A DNA stretch of 64,000 nucleotides. It comes from Cubamyces lactineus (taxonomy: Eukaryota > Basidiomycota > Agaricomycetes > Polyporales > Polyporaceae). Under the pieces are notes generated by a model, which worked only from the letters and a program-made list of their open reading frames with translations, made no database searches and had not been told where the DNA came from. This document shows, piece by piece, positions 1-11,316 of this stretch (positions within the stretch are counted from its first letter, which is position 1; each line of letters begins with the position of its first letter). The position numbers and the translations under genes were made by a program. The stretch spans positions 124,001 to 188,000 of the forward strand of contig JACDTU010000017.1 in assembly GCA_022376465.1 (NCBI GenBank). Reading direction: 5' to 3'.

Positions 1-1195
1 TACGACTGCGGGTGCTCCCCGGTGAGAAGGGCGAGAAGCGTCGTCTTGCCTGCGCCGTTCTCTCCGATGAGGTGCCAGCGTGAGTTGGCGCGAATCGTCC
101 ATTGGATGGAGGAGAGCACCTGGCGCGGACCGTACTGGACGGTGACGCCCTTCATGTCCACTAGTGGGTTCCCATGCTTGCGATGCTTGTAGGTGGACTC
201 GGGGGTCGAGCCGCCCGACGCCTGCGACATTGCTGGGGTAAATCTCGAGGGGAAGACGTCCTCCTTTTTGCCTGCGTGGACGGAGCCACCGTCCTTGATG
301 AGTGCGACATGCGTCGTCCAGTCGGGCAGCGGGTCCTGTGCGCGGAGGCCCATAATGACATGGGGAGAGTCTTTCTGCCTCTTGAGTTCCTGCAGCAGCG
401 CGAGGAGGATCCCCCGCGACTTGTAGTCCAATCCGGCTGCAATACGAGTTCACAGACTCTGATCAATTGCACCGTAATATGAAACTTACTAAGAGGCTCG
501 TCCAGCAAGAGCAACCGGGGGTGCTCCAAGAACGCCTTCGCTATCCTCGCTCTTCGCGTTTGTCCATTACTGAGAGCGACTATCGGTAAGTCCAGCAGCC
601 GCCTCAACTGCAGCCACTCCGTGAGCATTTCGAACATCTCCCGCTTGCGCGCCTTCGCCGCCTCGTCCGCCTCGTCCAACGTCTTCTCCGGCCTGTGGAA
701 GTCCGGAATGGCCAGCTCATGGAGGGGTCGCGCGATGTCAGGAAAGAACGTCTCCCGCAGTGTCCGCTTGTCCTCCTCGCGCATCGCGCCGTACCGCGCC
801 GTGAAGTCGTAGAACCCGTCGCCCGACCCGCGGCCGCGGTGGGCAAAGGTGACCATCTGCACGTACCTGTGCGGGTCCGCGTCCTGCAGGAACGGAAAGA
901 GGCCTCCGGGCGGCGGGGCTGGCGGAGTGATACGGTGTGTGCCCATGAGTGCGCCGAAGAGCGCAGGCTTGAGATGGGATGAGGCCGCGCCGTCGCTCAC
1001 GACAGCCCAGGCTTCGTTGGGCTTGACCGTCCATGATACGTCGCGTAATACGGGGTCTTGATTGCCTAACTCGTATATGTTCGAGTGCGGTATGTTCACG
1101 ACCGGGAGCGAGGATGCATCGGTGTGGACTCGAGAAAGTAGGCTGGGGTGTCGGGGGAGACGTTTGAGCGTCTCAAGAGAGCTCTGCCATCGCAT
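1..1195 (-). CDS. Tandem ABC-domain ATPase (YDR061W/ModF-like), 3' end beyond window
   Basis: Soluble protein with two ABC ATPase domains and no membrane segment. Exons are 1195-490 and 436-1, joined across a 53-bp GT-AG intron that falls directly after the Walker B motif LLLLDEP (about residues 228-234). The first domain has a signature LSNGQ (208-212), but its Walker A position (about 66-75) reads SDGAASSHLK, without the usual GKS/T. The second domain begins about 60 codons into exon 2 and has a perfect Walker A, GENGAGKTT, just before the window edge. The N-terminus is rich in Arg/Ser, compatible with mitochondrial import, though that is inference. Related fungal proteins (yeast YDR061W) resemble the bacterial ModF/PhrA tandem ATPases; the substrate is unknown. 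The ATG at 1195 is the first in frame. The C-terminal half of domain 2 is outside the window. Confidence 0.85.
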
Positions 1196-1775
1196 AACGC
1201 TTGTACAGCTCGAGCTTAGCCTTTAGCGAAGACCTATAGATGAGGTGAGAACAGAATCGCTGGAAGATGCGATGGTGGTGGTCGAGAGACCTGGGAGCGT
1301 CTCGCGAGTCGTCCATGAAAGTGAGCGATGACTTGGAGTCGAAAGGCATGACTCGGCCTCGAGTGCGCGTGTGTTACAAAGGTGGTGGTCGAAGTCAAGC
1401 CGTGGCCCAGGCGACTGTACGCGATGCGGACGTGTAGAACTTCTTCCTAGATGGCATTACCTGTAGCAAGAGGGTTCAAGCGTCGGAATTCGTAGGACCA
1501 TAGCTTCGTCCACAAGCGCTTTCCATCAACCTGTTCGTTATGCGATCGAAGCCCCTGGTATCTACTGAGTACAGATCACACGGATGGCTATAATTTGTTC
1601 TTTTGCGTGGCGCATGGGCGGATAGCATTGGGGGGTACGACGCATATGCATACATCGGTCATGTCATGGAGGGGCCCGGGCAAGCACCAATGGCTCAGAG
1701 TACATAGATTCCGCGAGAGCAGAACAAAGCGGCGAGAGGTAAGGTAGACGACGGGAAAAGACCAAGACGAATCGT
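1196..1775. other. Intergenic, 5' of the ABC ATPase and 3' of RPL25
   Basis: No convincing reading frame, RNA gene or repeat is visible. It should hold the promoter of the ABC ATPase gene and the 3' UTR of RPL25, both of which lie on the minus strand. Confidence 0.5.
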
Positions 1776-2468
1776 TTAGATGAAGCCAATCTGTAGACAT
1801 CATAAGCGACTCAATGATGGTCTAAGGAGTCGGGGGAAACTGACCTTGTTCGCAACGTCCAGCGCGTCGTGGTCGGCCGTCAGACGGACGTACGCCTTCT
1901 TTTTGCCATCGGGGCTACATGGTGACATTAGGGCCCGCAGATATACACCAACCGCGTTTCAGAGGTGACTTACCGGATGAGAGTGTTGACCTTGGCGGCC
2001 TGGACATCGTAAAGCTTCTTCACCGCGTCCTTGATCTGGCGCTTGTTCGCGCGGATGTCAGTGATGAAGACGAGGGTGTTGTGCTCCTCAATCTTCTTCA
2101 TGGCCGACTCCGTGTTCAAGGGCCTGAATCCCAGGTCAAAATGCGATGAGGTGGTGAAAAACATAGTGCGTACGAGACAATCGTCCTGAACTGGTCCATC
2201 CGGGGGGCATGGGGGATGGATTTCCTCTGGTACTTGGGGTTGCGAGGAAGGCGGAGGGTCTTGGGGCGGTGGAAGGAAACCGAGTAGCGGACCTTGCGCG
2301 CCGCATGTGCGTGCGTGCCATGGAGCGCGGCCTTTTTGGCGGCCTTGGCCTTCGCGTCCTTGTCCGACGCTGAACAAGTTTATCTAGCGTGAGCAAGCGG
2401 CAGCCTTGCTGCGAGCGGATTGACATACCCTTCGTCGCCTTACCCTTGGGAGTCTTCGTGGGGGCCAT
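1776..2468 (-). CDS. RPL25: 60S ribosomal protein uL23 (L23a/L25)
   Basis: Ribosomal protein of the large subunit that binds 25S rRNA near the polypeptide exit tunnel and docks SRP and chaperones. Five exons: 2468-2429, 2369-2174, 2123-1974, 1914-1845 and 1790-1776, giving 156 residues, normal for the family. Recognised from the C-terminal core: [41 protein letters not shown] and the final IGFI. The N-terminus is Lys/Ala-rich, as in other fungal homologues. The last coding exon holds only four codons and the stop. Introns are 59, 50, 59 and 54 bp, all GT-AG. The start codon sits in an ACCAATGG-like context. The gene is divergent to PFF1 and they share a 663-bp promoter region. Confidence 0.96.
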
Positions 2469-3131
2469 TGGTGAAAGTCTTGATCTGGAGAGCAGATGTT
2501 AGGTACAGTTGCGGGGAAGGGGAGCCAGAGTAATGCGGCAGGTCTTGCGTGGGGCTCTCGACGTGCGGGAATGTCTTGCAGGGGTCTTCGTCCTCGAAAC
2601 GTAGCCCTCGATGGTGTCCAAACGCCTCAGCTGCTCTCGGAGCCCACCACTTGCACCTGAATCTCCCCAGCCGTTCAAGCCCCCGGTAGCCCGTCATCCA
2701 AACTGCAGCCTTGCCATCCATCCATTCCCGTCCTCCGAATCGACCTGAGTTCGTTCCCAACACGTCGAGAGCCATCCGCAAGACCTGTACGAGCATTATC
2801 TCGGCATAGAACACGATACTCACCTTGACGATGCCGCCTGTGTTGTGGATGCCAAAATTTGGTGGGCCTTGAAGCGGATGCGAGAGTGTGACAGTGACGC
2901 CCAGCATGTCACGATGCTCAGTCACTGCTCGTCACAAGCGGGCTACCATTAACGGGCGTCTACTGCGCGTACCCAGCCTTGAAGCGATCCGAAGACGTCA
3001 TGTTGCTTCAGTTCGTCGTCCACCACGACGGGCATGGCCTATTGAACGACGACCACGACAACTGTGAACCTGCTATACACGTTTGTTACTCTTTGCTGTA
3101 ATTGCCTGCTTGAGCCCAGTCTTCGGCCAAC
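2469..3131. other. Shared divergent promoter region RPL25/PFF1
   Basis: A 663-bp gap between two divergently transcribed genes. A 161-codon minus-strand frame here has no family resemblance and is treated as chance. No TATA box is obvious. Confidence 0.5.
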
Positions 3132-6100
3132 ATGAGACTCTCCAAGTTGGCAGAGCCCTTCAAGTTCGCGGGTACCCAAGTCACCGTGTTTCTCGCTGTG
3201 CTCTATGCTCTCATCTTTGCTAGTGTTCTGATATATGATGAGCCTTCCAACGTACCTAAGGATACCCATGGCTTGGATATAGGTCGTGCTTACGATGCTT
3301 TGGCGACGGTGAGTCTAGGCAGTATTACATCCAGGATGTGACCTGCAAGGCATTTCTTCCGTGGGGACGACAGACTGCGGTCGGTCGAAACGAGGCCTCC
3401 CTATGCATCCTCAGATGTAGAAGATTGCATGAAACGTCATTCATGGGCTATGATGCTAACCATACCTGCAGATCACTACTCGGCCCCATCCTTACAATTC
3501 TCATGCAAACGACGCTGTTCGGGATTATATTCTCTCTCGCCTTGAACCTCTTGCTGCGCACCACGGATATGTCCACCTCTCAAACGACATGATCTCCAAC
3601 GTCACTCACGTTGCCTCTGCGGGCCATGTGGTGTATTTCGAAGGTACAAATGTCTTGCTCAAGATCGACGGAACAGAGCCATCGGATGATGGCGTTCTCT
3701 TTTCCTGCCATTACGACTCCGTCTCATCTGCCCCCGGCGCCACAGACGATGGCATGGGCGTCGCCACTCTGCTCGAGATGGCAGAATACTTGTCTGCGCC
3801 GGCAAGGAGGCCACGACGGACAGCCGTCTTCTTCTTCAACAATGGCGAGGAAGATCAGCTTAACGGAGCGCATGCATACTTCGAACATCCTTGGTCGAAC
3901 CTGACGTCTACCTTCATAAACCTTGAAGGAGCAGCATCTGGCGGGTACGTTTATGCGCGTTGTATACTGCAATCGATGGAGAACACCGCACTGACAAGCT
4001 CATATAGTCGCCCCCTAATCTTCCGCTCTACCTCATATGGACCCACGCAAGCGGTCCTATCTAAATCAGTAAAGCACCCCCACGCTACCGTCCTCACTTC
4101 TGAGGCTTTCTCCCTGGGTATGATCCGTAGCGCAACCGACTATGAAGTCTACGCGCGTGGTATCAAAGGCGAACTTCCTGGAATGCCAGGACTGGACTTC
4201 GCGTTCTACAAGAACCGTGCATACTACCATACGCCCAGGGATTCCATAGCTGGGATGGGTCATGACGGGGCTAGAAGGGCGCTATGGGCCATGATGGAGA
4301 CCGTCAGGGGCGCCGGGCAGAGCTTGTTGAACGACGACAAACCTGGAACGGACTCAAGGCCTCCCGTGTACTTCGACCGTAAGATCGAGGGCGACAAATC
4401 ATCTAGAGCGTGCGCTAACGAGTCCTGCAGTATTCGGACAGTCTTTCGTTCTGCTCACCATGGACGCCATGTATGCGGCGAACGTCACCCTTCTCGTTCT
4501 CGGGCCGCTCAGCATCATCGGGCTCGTGGTCTGGGTTGTCCTGGCTTCAAAACAGCGATCTTGTATGTATCCCTAAAACTCTGCACCTTGACTCACCGAA
4601 AGCTGACTTGGGAGATCAGCCCTAGAAGGGGGACCTGCTGTTCACGATGAGCCCAGGTGGAGACTCGCCGTGAAAGCGATCCTTGGATGGGAGCGATTCT
4701 GGGTCGCTCTAATCTTTGCCGTGCTAGTTCACGTTGTCCTTGGCGCCGGATTTGTCAAGATCAATCCATATGTGAGTCGATTGATGCCCGGCCGCAGACC
4801 ATCGAGCGTGCGCTGAGCAATCCTGCAGATCGTGCACTCACATGCGTATGCCGTACTCAGCATCTTCCTAGGACTTTCGTTCTTGGCGCTTGTACTGCCG
4901 CTGCAAGCTCTCCATCACGTCCTTCCGCCCATTTTCGTCTCTCAGAAGCTCGCCACCATCCTGTCCCTGTACTCCTTCACTTGGATCCTAGTGGTCGTCT
5001 CAGCTGCCGCGATGTCTGCTCACCACTATGGGTCCTTGTACTGGGCAACGTTCCTCAACGTTGGCGCCTGGCTGGCCGCTGTGCTTGAGCTAGTCCATGC
5101 AGGGCGTCGTCGCGATCCCGGCAACGAGAAGGGCACGTACAGCTTCCTGTTCACTTCACACGAGGAACAGGAGGTGCGTGCAGAAGGCGCCGTAGCTGGG
5201 CGCAGGCTTGTACGGGGAGTGTTGTACGAGGCACCAGACCACAATGACAGCGACGCGGAGGCAGGCGAGAATGGTGCAGGTCAACATCCCCAAGGCGACC
5301 GTGAAGAGGGTGAAGTCGTAGAAACGGAACCGACAGAAATCACCCCTCTCATCCACCAGCATCGTAGGCGTACTGAAGGCGGCGGCGAGTACGTCACCAT
5401 GGACCCGCCAGAGGACATCAAAGTCGTCGGCAAGCCTGCCGACGAGTACGGCTGGTGGATTGCTCAAGCATTGCTGCTTGTACCTGCCACTGCTATCCTT
5501 CTATTCCAGCTGGAGGTATTGTTGCTGAATGCGACTATGCACACCCTTGTCGACGGCAGTCCCCCGCGGACCGGTACGTACCTCCGGCTAAAATCGTGTT
5601 CGCTTACTAATACATAAATGCGGCACCCCCACAGTATACCTCATCCTCGCATTGTTCTCGACGCTTATCTTCGTACCGATCACACCCTTCGCACACAAGC
5701 TTCCCCAGACACTCAATGTCGTTGTTGCAGGAGTAGTCATTCTCCTTCTGGCTGTGACGTGGACTGTCTTCCCATTCACCCAACAATGGCCTTTCCGCGT
5801 ATACTTCCAGCAGTCACTCGAGCTTGCTTCCTCTACCTCTGGGCTTTCCCTGAACTCGGCTCTCCATGCGCAATCCCCCTTGCCTGAAGTGATACGTGCT
5901 GAGACGACTCTGACCGCCTTGGAGGGCTACGTGGACCGCTACATCGTGCCTGACATCCCGTCCTCGAGGCATACAAATGTGACGTGCGACCCCAAGGGCC
6001 TTCGTCCCGACCTGATGACCTGCCGTTGGGAAACCGATCTTCTCCCCTCCCCGGGGGGCGACCTAGCCGTAGCTTCGTCGAATCCTTCAGATTCCTCCTT

Positions 6101-6590
6101 CAGGACGTACTGGCTTGACGTACACGCTGCCCGGCTCAACGCTACGCGGGTACTTATATCCCTGCGCGGAGAGAACACCCGCGGGTGCAGGCTCTACTTC
6201 GATCGCCCGGTGACATTCTTCTACATGCACCAGCCATCCGACCGACAGGTCCCGGAGCCCGTCCCGTACGAGAAGATGCACATCCAGAAGGGGTATGACA
6301 TGCCCGCGGGAGGGACCCGCGAGGCGCGTCTGTGGAGCCGGACCTGGGATAGGACCTTTGTCGTCGAGGTTGGGTGGGACGACGCCGCTGACGCCCATGA
6401 AGGAAGTGGGAATGAGGCATTCAGCGGGCGCGCGGCGTGCGAGTATGTGGAGTATGCGAGTGCACCAGGGGGCCCGGAGAGTGGGCGCATCCCGGCGTTC
6501 GAGGAAGTGAAGCAGTTCTTGCCATTGTGGGCGTTGCCGACGAAGTTGACGGATGGGCTGGTGGAGGTGTGGACGAGGTTCTCTGCGTAG
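3132..6590 (+). CDS. PFF1: Vacuolar membrane protease, M28 family (PFF1/Fxna-like)
   Basis: Multi-pass vacuolar membrane protein with a lumenal zinc aminopeptidase-type M28 domain. Seven exons: 3132-3308, 3472-3944, 4008-4378, 4431-4562, 4620-4771, 4829-5573 and 5635-6590, giving 1001 residues. An N-terminal membrane helix (about residues 14-36) precedes the peptidase domain. That domain shows the zinc-ligand landmarks SCHYDSV (His139), GATDDGMG (Asp151), NNGEEDQLNG (Glu185/186) and INLEGAASGG. Several hydrophobic helices follow from exon 4 to exon 7 (for example VTLLVLGPLSIIGLVVW). A charged loop of about 120 residues and a C-terminal lumenal domain come after. Size and order match fungal PFF1 proteins. 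Intron 1 is 163 bp; the others are 52-63 bp. Confidence 0.93.
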
Positions 6591-6785
6591 GGCCGGGTCT
6601 GCGGGGAGACTGCTTGTTAGTTTGCCTTTCATTCCAATATGCTGTATAGTAGGTATAGTGCCACGCAATCGCACTGACAGGACGTTTGTTGCAGTATGAC
6701 AGCAAGTTACCAAGGGATATACAACATCGATATAGCAACACAGCAAGAACGTTTTACAGGGCAGTATGCGATACGAACGACGGCC

Positions 6786-8646
6786 TCATGATAAGTCCAT
6801 AGGGAAGTCCATATCTCTTAGCAGCGCGAACGTTGCCACCTGCTTCTCAACCTCCCTCCAGAAATCGTCCGAGGCCAACCCGGCTTCGTGTACATCCATC
6901 GACAGTGGTGCTTCCGATGCATCCGGTGTGCTTTCAACCTCGCCATTACCTTCGCCGTCGCCTGTATCCTCGCCCTCTGCCTCAACTCCATCTGTCTTCG
7001 TCTTCCATCCGGGAGACCTCGCCTCGATACGTTCGAGGTCCGGGAATAGCGTGGCAAGATTGCGCGACAGGGTCACTGCCGCGGCACCAGTGTTCGAGTC
7101 CTCAGCCACGTACGAATCGATGAGGTCGATGGTCCGGAGTCGTGTATTTTCCTTCACCATCAGGCCAGTCCCAACACTCGCACTGTTCCATAGCTGCTCA
7201 GCATGTGAGGTGTCGATGGCAATGCGCAGTTGCCCCAGTAGCGGGCAGAGCGCGATGATCTGGGCGAGGCCGGTGAAGGTGAGCACAGGTCGCTGGCCCC
7301 AGCCGTGTGTCGCCCCGAGGGAGAGTTCTTCAAGTGTGTGAAATTCGGATAGGACCGCGGCAGGGAAGGTGTTGTCCAGGGCTAAAGGAGCAGAAAGATC
7401 AATTGTGAGCGCGCGCAGGTTGGTGAACGACGTAAGCGGGAGCAGGGCTTCTGTGTGGATGGCACTGTTAGTATGTGCATCCAGAGGAGCGGGCTCCGCC
7501 TGTCCGCTGTCGGTTATGGACAGTGCACGAAGGGTTCCAGGCGCAGAGCACACGGAGAGGGCCGAAAGGAACCTATTCAACGCAGTTGCAGATGGTCGTC
7601 GATCACATTTCACAGTCAGTGCTCGGAGCTTCAGAGATCCGAGCGCTGCTAGAAACGCAGTGCAGTTATCCAAGACTGGTGCGTCGAGCGTGAGGTCTTC
7701 AAGCACAGGAAATGGCGGTTTGACAGCGGCACTGGCCAGCCAGGGAAAATCCGCGCGTTCGAGGAACGCCCGCGTCCTGCGCAACCCTCGCAGAGACGCA
7801 AGGTCCGTGAGCATAGGCTCCGTCCACTCTCGCACGTTCGCTACAAACGAACGCAGCTTTGGCATTACTTTGAGGAAGCCAGCGATCGCGTCCGCGTAGT
7901 GGTCCATCTGTGGCCACAGGATCTCGATGTCACGGAATGCAGGACATTGCTCTACGACGGCCTGCAGCGTGTACTTGAGGAAAGTTGCATCGCTGTAGTC
8001 CGGGTTGGTGTCCAACTCGGTGTCGTGAAAGTCGAGTACAAGCGAGGTCAGTGGTGGGTTGAGGAATATGTAGACATAGGGCCGGATCCAAATGTTCGAT
8101 TCCTCAGTGGTCCACCGGAGGCGCTTGACGTTCGGGACGAGCTCATAAGGCAGCCGGACGGTGCAAAGGTTGGTGTAGAGTCTCGGCGTGGCGACCTCCT
8201 TGCGCCAGCCGACCGTAGTGATCTCGGCATACCCGTACGGCGCACAGGGGTCGTACCCGAGTTCTTTGATCTTCGCCGCGTAGTAGTCAAAGCGCATCCA
8301 GTCCCTTGGAAGGAGGACACGGGTGACTTTCTGGTGTGGCGTCAGCGAGAGCACAAGTTTGAAACCCGTGGCGACGTACGATCCATGTCCGCGTTCGTCC
8401 ATCAGGGCCAGGATCTCCCTCTGCGACTTCCTCCCAGCTATTGTCGGGGAGCGTTTTCGCGAGGTTGAACAGGGTGAGCTGCCTGCGCCACAGCTGGTCT
8501 AGGGCTGGTTCGAGGAAAGTATGGCATGTGAGCGCGAGTGCGAGTACGGTTGACAGGCTCAGGGGTATGCCTGGGTGGTTCTCTCCCCAGTAGGCGAAGG
8601 AGACTATGGAGGACACAATCTCTGCATTGGAGGCAAAGGGAGCCAT
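6786..8646 (-). CDS. F-box-like/leucine-rich hypothetical protein
   Basis: Agaricomycete-type F-box-like protein of 603 residues. Exons are 8646-8380 and 8330-6786, separated by a 49-bp GTACGT...CACCAG intron with an internal CTGAC branch point. The N-terminus (NAEIVSSIVSFAY ... LSLVLALALTCHTF ... LDQLWRR) has the layout seen in this large family: a helical F-box-like start followed by degenerate leucine-rich repeats. Without the splice the two frames stay separate; joining them restores the continuous stretch TWIKVTRVLLPRDWMRFDYY. The C-terminus has an acidic low-complexity insert (EAEGEDTGDGEGNGE). It is convergent with PFF1, with 195 bp between the stop codons. A role as a ubiquitin-ligase adaptor is only an inference from the family. 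Confidence 0.75.
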
Positions 8647-9272
8647 ATTGCTAACGGAAGAGGCGTACTGGCAGGATTCGCAGGAATGTACTGCGGGACC
8701 TCCGAGTTCCAGCTAGAAGTCCACCATGCAGCTATAGCCGCGTTGATCAAGAGATAATACTTAAGTGGCGTCTCCGATGGAATTGTGGTGAGCCCCGTGA
8801 TGATCACCCCTTTGCTGTAATCGGGTTGTATGCGAGTCAGGTGTCCGTATACTGACACCATCACTTGCTTCCTGGACGGGTTGTGTGTACGTGGTAATCT
8901 GTTACTGTACCGTAGAACGTGAGCGGTCTGCTCCAACGCCGGTGAGTGACTACGTAACCTTGTCAAAACTCAACAGGATGCTCAGAAACAAATGCTCCTA
9001 ACCATCTGAGGATTCAGACTGGGATCGACATGCCAGACGGCTCCGAAGGCGTGGATGCACATTGGTAGTAGTGACGGTTTAAAAACAGAATATGAATTAT
9101 GCCATGGACGTGCTAGTGCACAACTTCCTAGACCCGGTATTCAGGCAACGCATCGTGCGTATATGCACATCGCGCTTGCTGCAGCCATGAGACAAGAGAT
9201 TGAAGTGGATAAGATGAATTCATTGAGTGTATGTAGTCTGTAGTACTACCTCAAGCTCCGGTGGAGTCATGA
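8647..9272. other. Intergenic, 5' of the F-box-like gene
   Basis: No gene or RNA is recognised. It contains the promoter of the F-box-like gene and ends at the telomere-like terminus of the dispersed repeat. Confidence 0.5.
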
Positions 9273-9455
9273 GGTTAGGGTTAGGGCAACGCACTGACAA
9301 GCAAAAGGCCCGCCCAGCCCGAGGGCCGAAGCGGGACAGGAAAATATTGAGACGGTGCATGAGCCGAAGCCCATACAAACCGCAGGGTCCCCCTGAGGAC
9401 AGGGTCGCCGTGCTATGAGAGGCCCCCACGGCCCACGAACCCAGGTACATGAAGG
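9273..9455 (-). repeat. Dispersed repeat copy A, left part (interrupted by the LTR element)
   Basis: This segment in reverse complement closely matches 35527-35716. Its outer end is two telomere-type units (GGTTAGGGTTAGGG at 9273-9286). Its inner end runs directly into the LTR retrotransposon. The remainder of the copy is at 17113-17220. Confidence 0.8.
9451..9455. repeat. Target-site duplication of the LTR element (left copy)
   Basis: GAAGG directly before LTR 1, repeated at 17113-17117 directly after LTR 2. The uninterrupted copy at 35431-35716 has the motif once, so it serves as the empty site. Confidence 0.9.
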
Positions 9456-9872
9456 TGTTACGACGAGCCTAGATCGGTCACAGCGAGCGACGTCCTAGGG
9501 ATCGGACCAGAGGTCTCCAGTAGTTCGAGTCGAGTAGAGGTTCAGAGGAATAGGCAATGGATAACCAGGTCGAGCTGAGGATCCCGAGTGGATCCTCTGG
9601 TCTTAAATACAGGAAGAGAGACATGGACACGTCAGCGCCACGTAGGCGCCACGTACCGTGAGAGTCCAGTATAACTACGTAGAGTCAGGGCTGGGAGTAC
9701 AGATGATGTGGCGATGACGTGGCGGAAGGTGATAGGGTAGTAATACAACAGCCGTGTGAACCGGTGGGAAAGGGTGACGTGGCATGGGAAAGGATGACGT
9801 GGCATAACGGAGGCACGAGGGAGAGAGAGGAAAAGGAAACTGGGTGACCGTGACACAGTGAGCGTCGTAACA
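9456..9872 (-). repeat. LTR (3' LTR of the element)
   Basis: 417 bp, beginning TGTTACGACG and ending CGTCGTAACA, so the ends are a 10-bp inverted repeat with the standard TG...CA termini. Base-by-base reading shows no difference from the other LTR. Relative to the element's transcription this is the downstream LTR. Confidence 0.95.
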
Positions 9873-9882
9873 TTACCCCCTT
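9873..9882 (-). other. Candidate polypurine tract
   Basis: Read on the element's coding strand, AAGGGGGTAA lies directly before the 3' LTR. This is the expected position of the plus-strand primer. Only the G-run is strongly purine, so the exact limits are uncertain. Confidence 0.55.
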
Positions 9883-9921
9883 CGTATGTTTCTACGCTGT
9901 TCCATCAGCGGAATATCCAGC

Positions 9922-10956
9922 TCAACTCGTAAACCGCTCGTCCATGTCTTCTGGGCGCAGAGGGCACTCCCACGGGTGATGGCCAGGGGCGGTGGCGCGA
10001 CACCAGACACATCGCCAGTCTCTGCACCGCAGGTACTCGTGATCGGGCGACCCACAGACTAGGCAGCTGCGGCCAATAGGGTGGAGGGACGGCGGGGACT
10101 CAGGTCGGGCTGGCGAAGCGTCCATTGGGGCGGGCGAGGTGTCTCTTCGAGCTCTTACGTTACGCTCGTCGGGGGATGGATCACGGGGCCGACGGCTTCC
10201 TGCGGAGACTCTGGTGTGGAACAAGGGCAGATAGATCCCTTGGCGTCGGGCTTCGCCGGGTACTCTTCTTGCCGCAGCTGGGAGTTCTCCGGGAGGTGGG
10301 GCCGCGTCGTTGATGACCGAGGCCAGTGGCGCCATCCTTGCACGGAATGCGGGGAGTTCAAATGTTTGTATGAGGAAGTTCCTCCACGTGCGCGTGGTCC
10401 GGGCGAGCCGTCGAGTGGTGTTCAAAGAGTGTCTTGCCAACCTCCGTAACTCGTGGGCATGGTGCCCGACGTTTTCGAGGGCGCGCGCCTGCCGTTCTGC
10501 GATGTCGTAGTCCGAGACCTGCCGTTGCTCCTCTTTTTCACCAAACGCCTCATGAAGAGCGTCTAGAGCGTCCTCCGCGATGTCAGCTGCGTCAACAAGA
10601 TTCCCTTCCAGTGCGTCCAGTTCCCGTTGCTCGTTGTAGAGGCATCGATACTCTCTAAGGAAGTACTGCAAGCCTCGCTCGGTGGCATTGACGACTGGGG
10701 TAGGGTTGGTGAGGAGCGCACGGAGCAACTGGTTGACGTCGGGGTGCCGGGAGTGGTCTACCAGATGAGAGTCTTCGACACCAACCGTGCTGAGGTCCGA
10801 CGTCGAGGAGGCGGGCGATGGTGACCTAGAGGTGTATTCCGGTGGGGGCGACGAGAGGCGTCTGGCGAGTGGGGGAGGAATGGGTAGCGGCTGTTGGTTT
10901 TCCTGGTCGCTTGCATTGTCGTCAGCGACTTGGGTGCTATAGAGGGGGCGGCCCAT
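9922..10956 (-). CDS. Element ORF C: zinc-knuckle protein downstream of pol
   Basis: 344-residue ORF. Its first in-frame ATG comes one nucleotide after the stop of ORF B. The N-terminal third is Ser/Pro-rich and low in complexity. The middle (about residues 90-230) is helical with many Arg/Glu/His. The C-terminus holds two knuckles: CLVCGSPDHEYLRC (CX2CX4HX4C) and, eleven residues after its second cysteine pair, CVWC...H...C (CX2CX6HX4C). This looks like a second nucleocapsid-type protein in the position where other elements carry env. There is no signal peptide, so it is not an envelope. I do not recognise its family. An RNA- or DNA-binding role is inferred from the knuckles alone. Confidence 0.8.
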   Translation of the reverse strand: MGRPLYSTQVADDNASDQENQQPLPIPPPLARRLSSPPPEYTSRSPSPASSTSDLSTVGVEDSHLVDHSRHPDVNQLLRALLTNPTPVVNATERGLQYFLREYRCLYNEQRELDALEGNLVDAADIAEDALDALHEAFGEKEEQRQVSDYDIAERQARALENVGHHAHELRRLARHSLNTTRRLARTTRTWRNFLIQTFELPAFRARMAPLASVINDAAPPPGELPAAARRVPGEARRQGIYLPLFHTRVSAGSRRPRDPSPDERNVRARRDTSPAPMDASPARPESPPSLHPIGRSCLVCGSPDHEYLRCRDWRCVWCRATAPGHHPWECPLRPEDMDERFTS

Positions 10957-10957
10957 T

Positions 10958-11146
10958 CTACTCGTCCCAGCTGGAGTTATTGAGGGTGCGGTCGGCTTGG
11001 TCAAGCTTGTCGTTTGCGGGGTCGAGAGGGTCACGGTGTTCGAGAGCAATTTCGAGGATGTTGATGGAGAGGCGCAGGTGAGTGGCGATGAAGGCAAGGG
11101 CAAGGAGGTAGCCGAGGGTCATGCAGGTGAAGAGCGCGATGATCAT
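10958..11146 (-). CDS. Element ORF B: 62-residue single-pass membrane protein
   Basis: Small ORF starting five nucleotides after the stop of ORF A. It begins with a hydrophobic helix (about residues 2-24, MIIALFTCMTLGYLLALAF) followed by a charged helical tail rich in Leu, Asp and Asn. The frame is also open upstream to a GTG at 11164, but the ATG at 11146 is the first AUG. It is in a different frame from ORFs A and C. I do not recognise the family; a membrane location is inferred from the hydrophobic segment. Confidence 0.65.
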   Translation of the reverse strand: MIIALFTCMTLGYLLALAFIATHLRLSINILEIALEHRDPLDPANDKLDQADRTLNNSSWDE

Positions 11147-11151
11147 GGGCT

Positions 11152-11310
11152 TCACGATCCCCACGCTGATCGGGATGGGTAGTCACGGCTGTGGAGAGTG
11201 TGCTCGATGATGCGGTTGAAGAGGTCGCGGAGGATATACCAGAGGAAGAGGAGGGTGATAGCGAGGAGGGTGAGGCAGTAGATGGCGAAGAGGATGGCGA
11301 GGGAGAGCAT
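11152..11310 (-). CDS. Element ORF A: 52-residue single-pass membrane protein
   Basis: Starts six nucleotides after the pol stop and in the pol frame, so readthrough of the pol TAA would fuse it to the integrase chromodomain. It is a strongly hydrophobic helix (about residues 3-26, MLSLAILFAIYCLTLLAITL) followed by a basic, amphipathic tail. It has no clear signal cleavage site, so it is probably membrane-anchored. It is too short for a database-style family call. Its tight packing with ORFs B and C argues that it is translated. Confidence 0.65.
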   Translation of the reverse strand: MLSLAILFAIYCLTLLAITLLFLWYILRDLFNRIIEHTLHSRDYPSRSAWGS

Positions 11311-11316
11311 TGCAGA

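Noticed and set aside
2440..2925. 161-codon minus-strand frame overlapping the RPL25 start
   Set aside because: It runs out of frame through the first RPL25 exon and has no family features.
10954..11103. Upstream extension of element ORF C to a TTG at 11103
   Set aside because: It has no ATG and overlaps ORF B in another frame; the ATG at 10956 directly after the ORF B stop is the simpler start.
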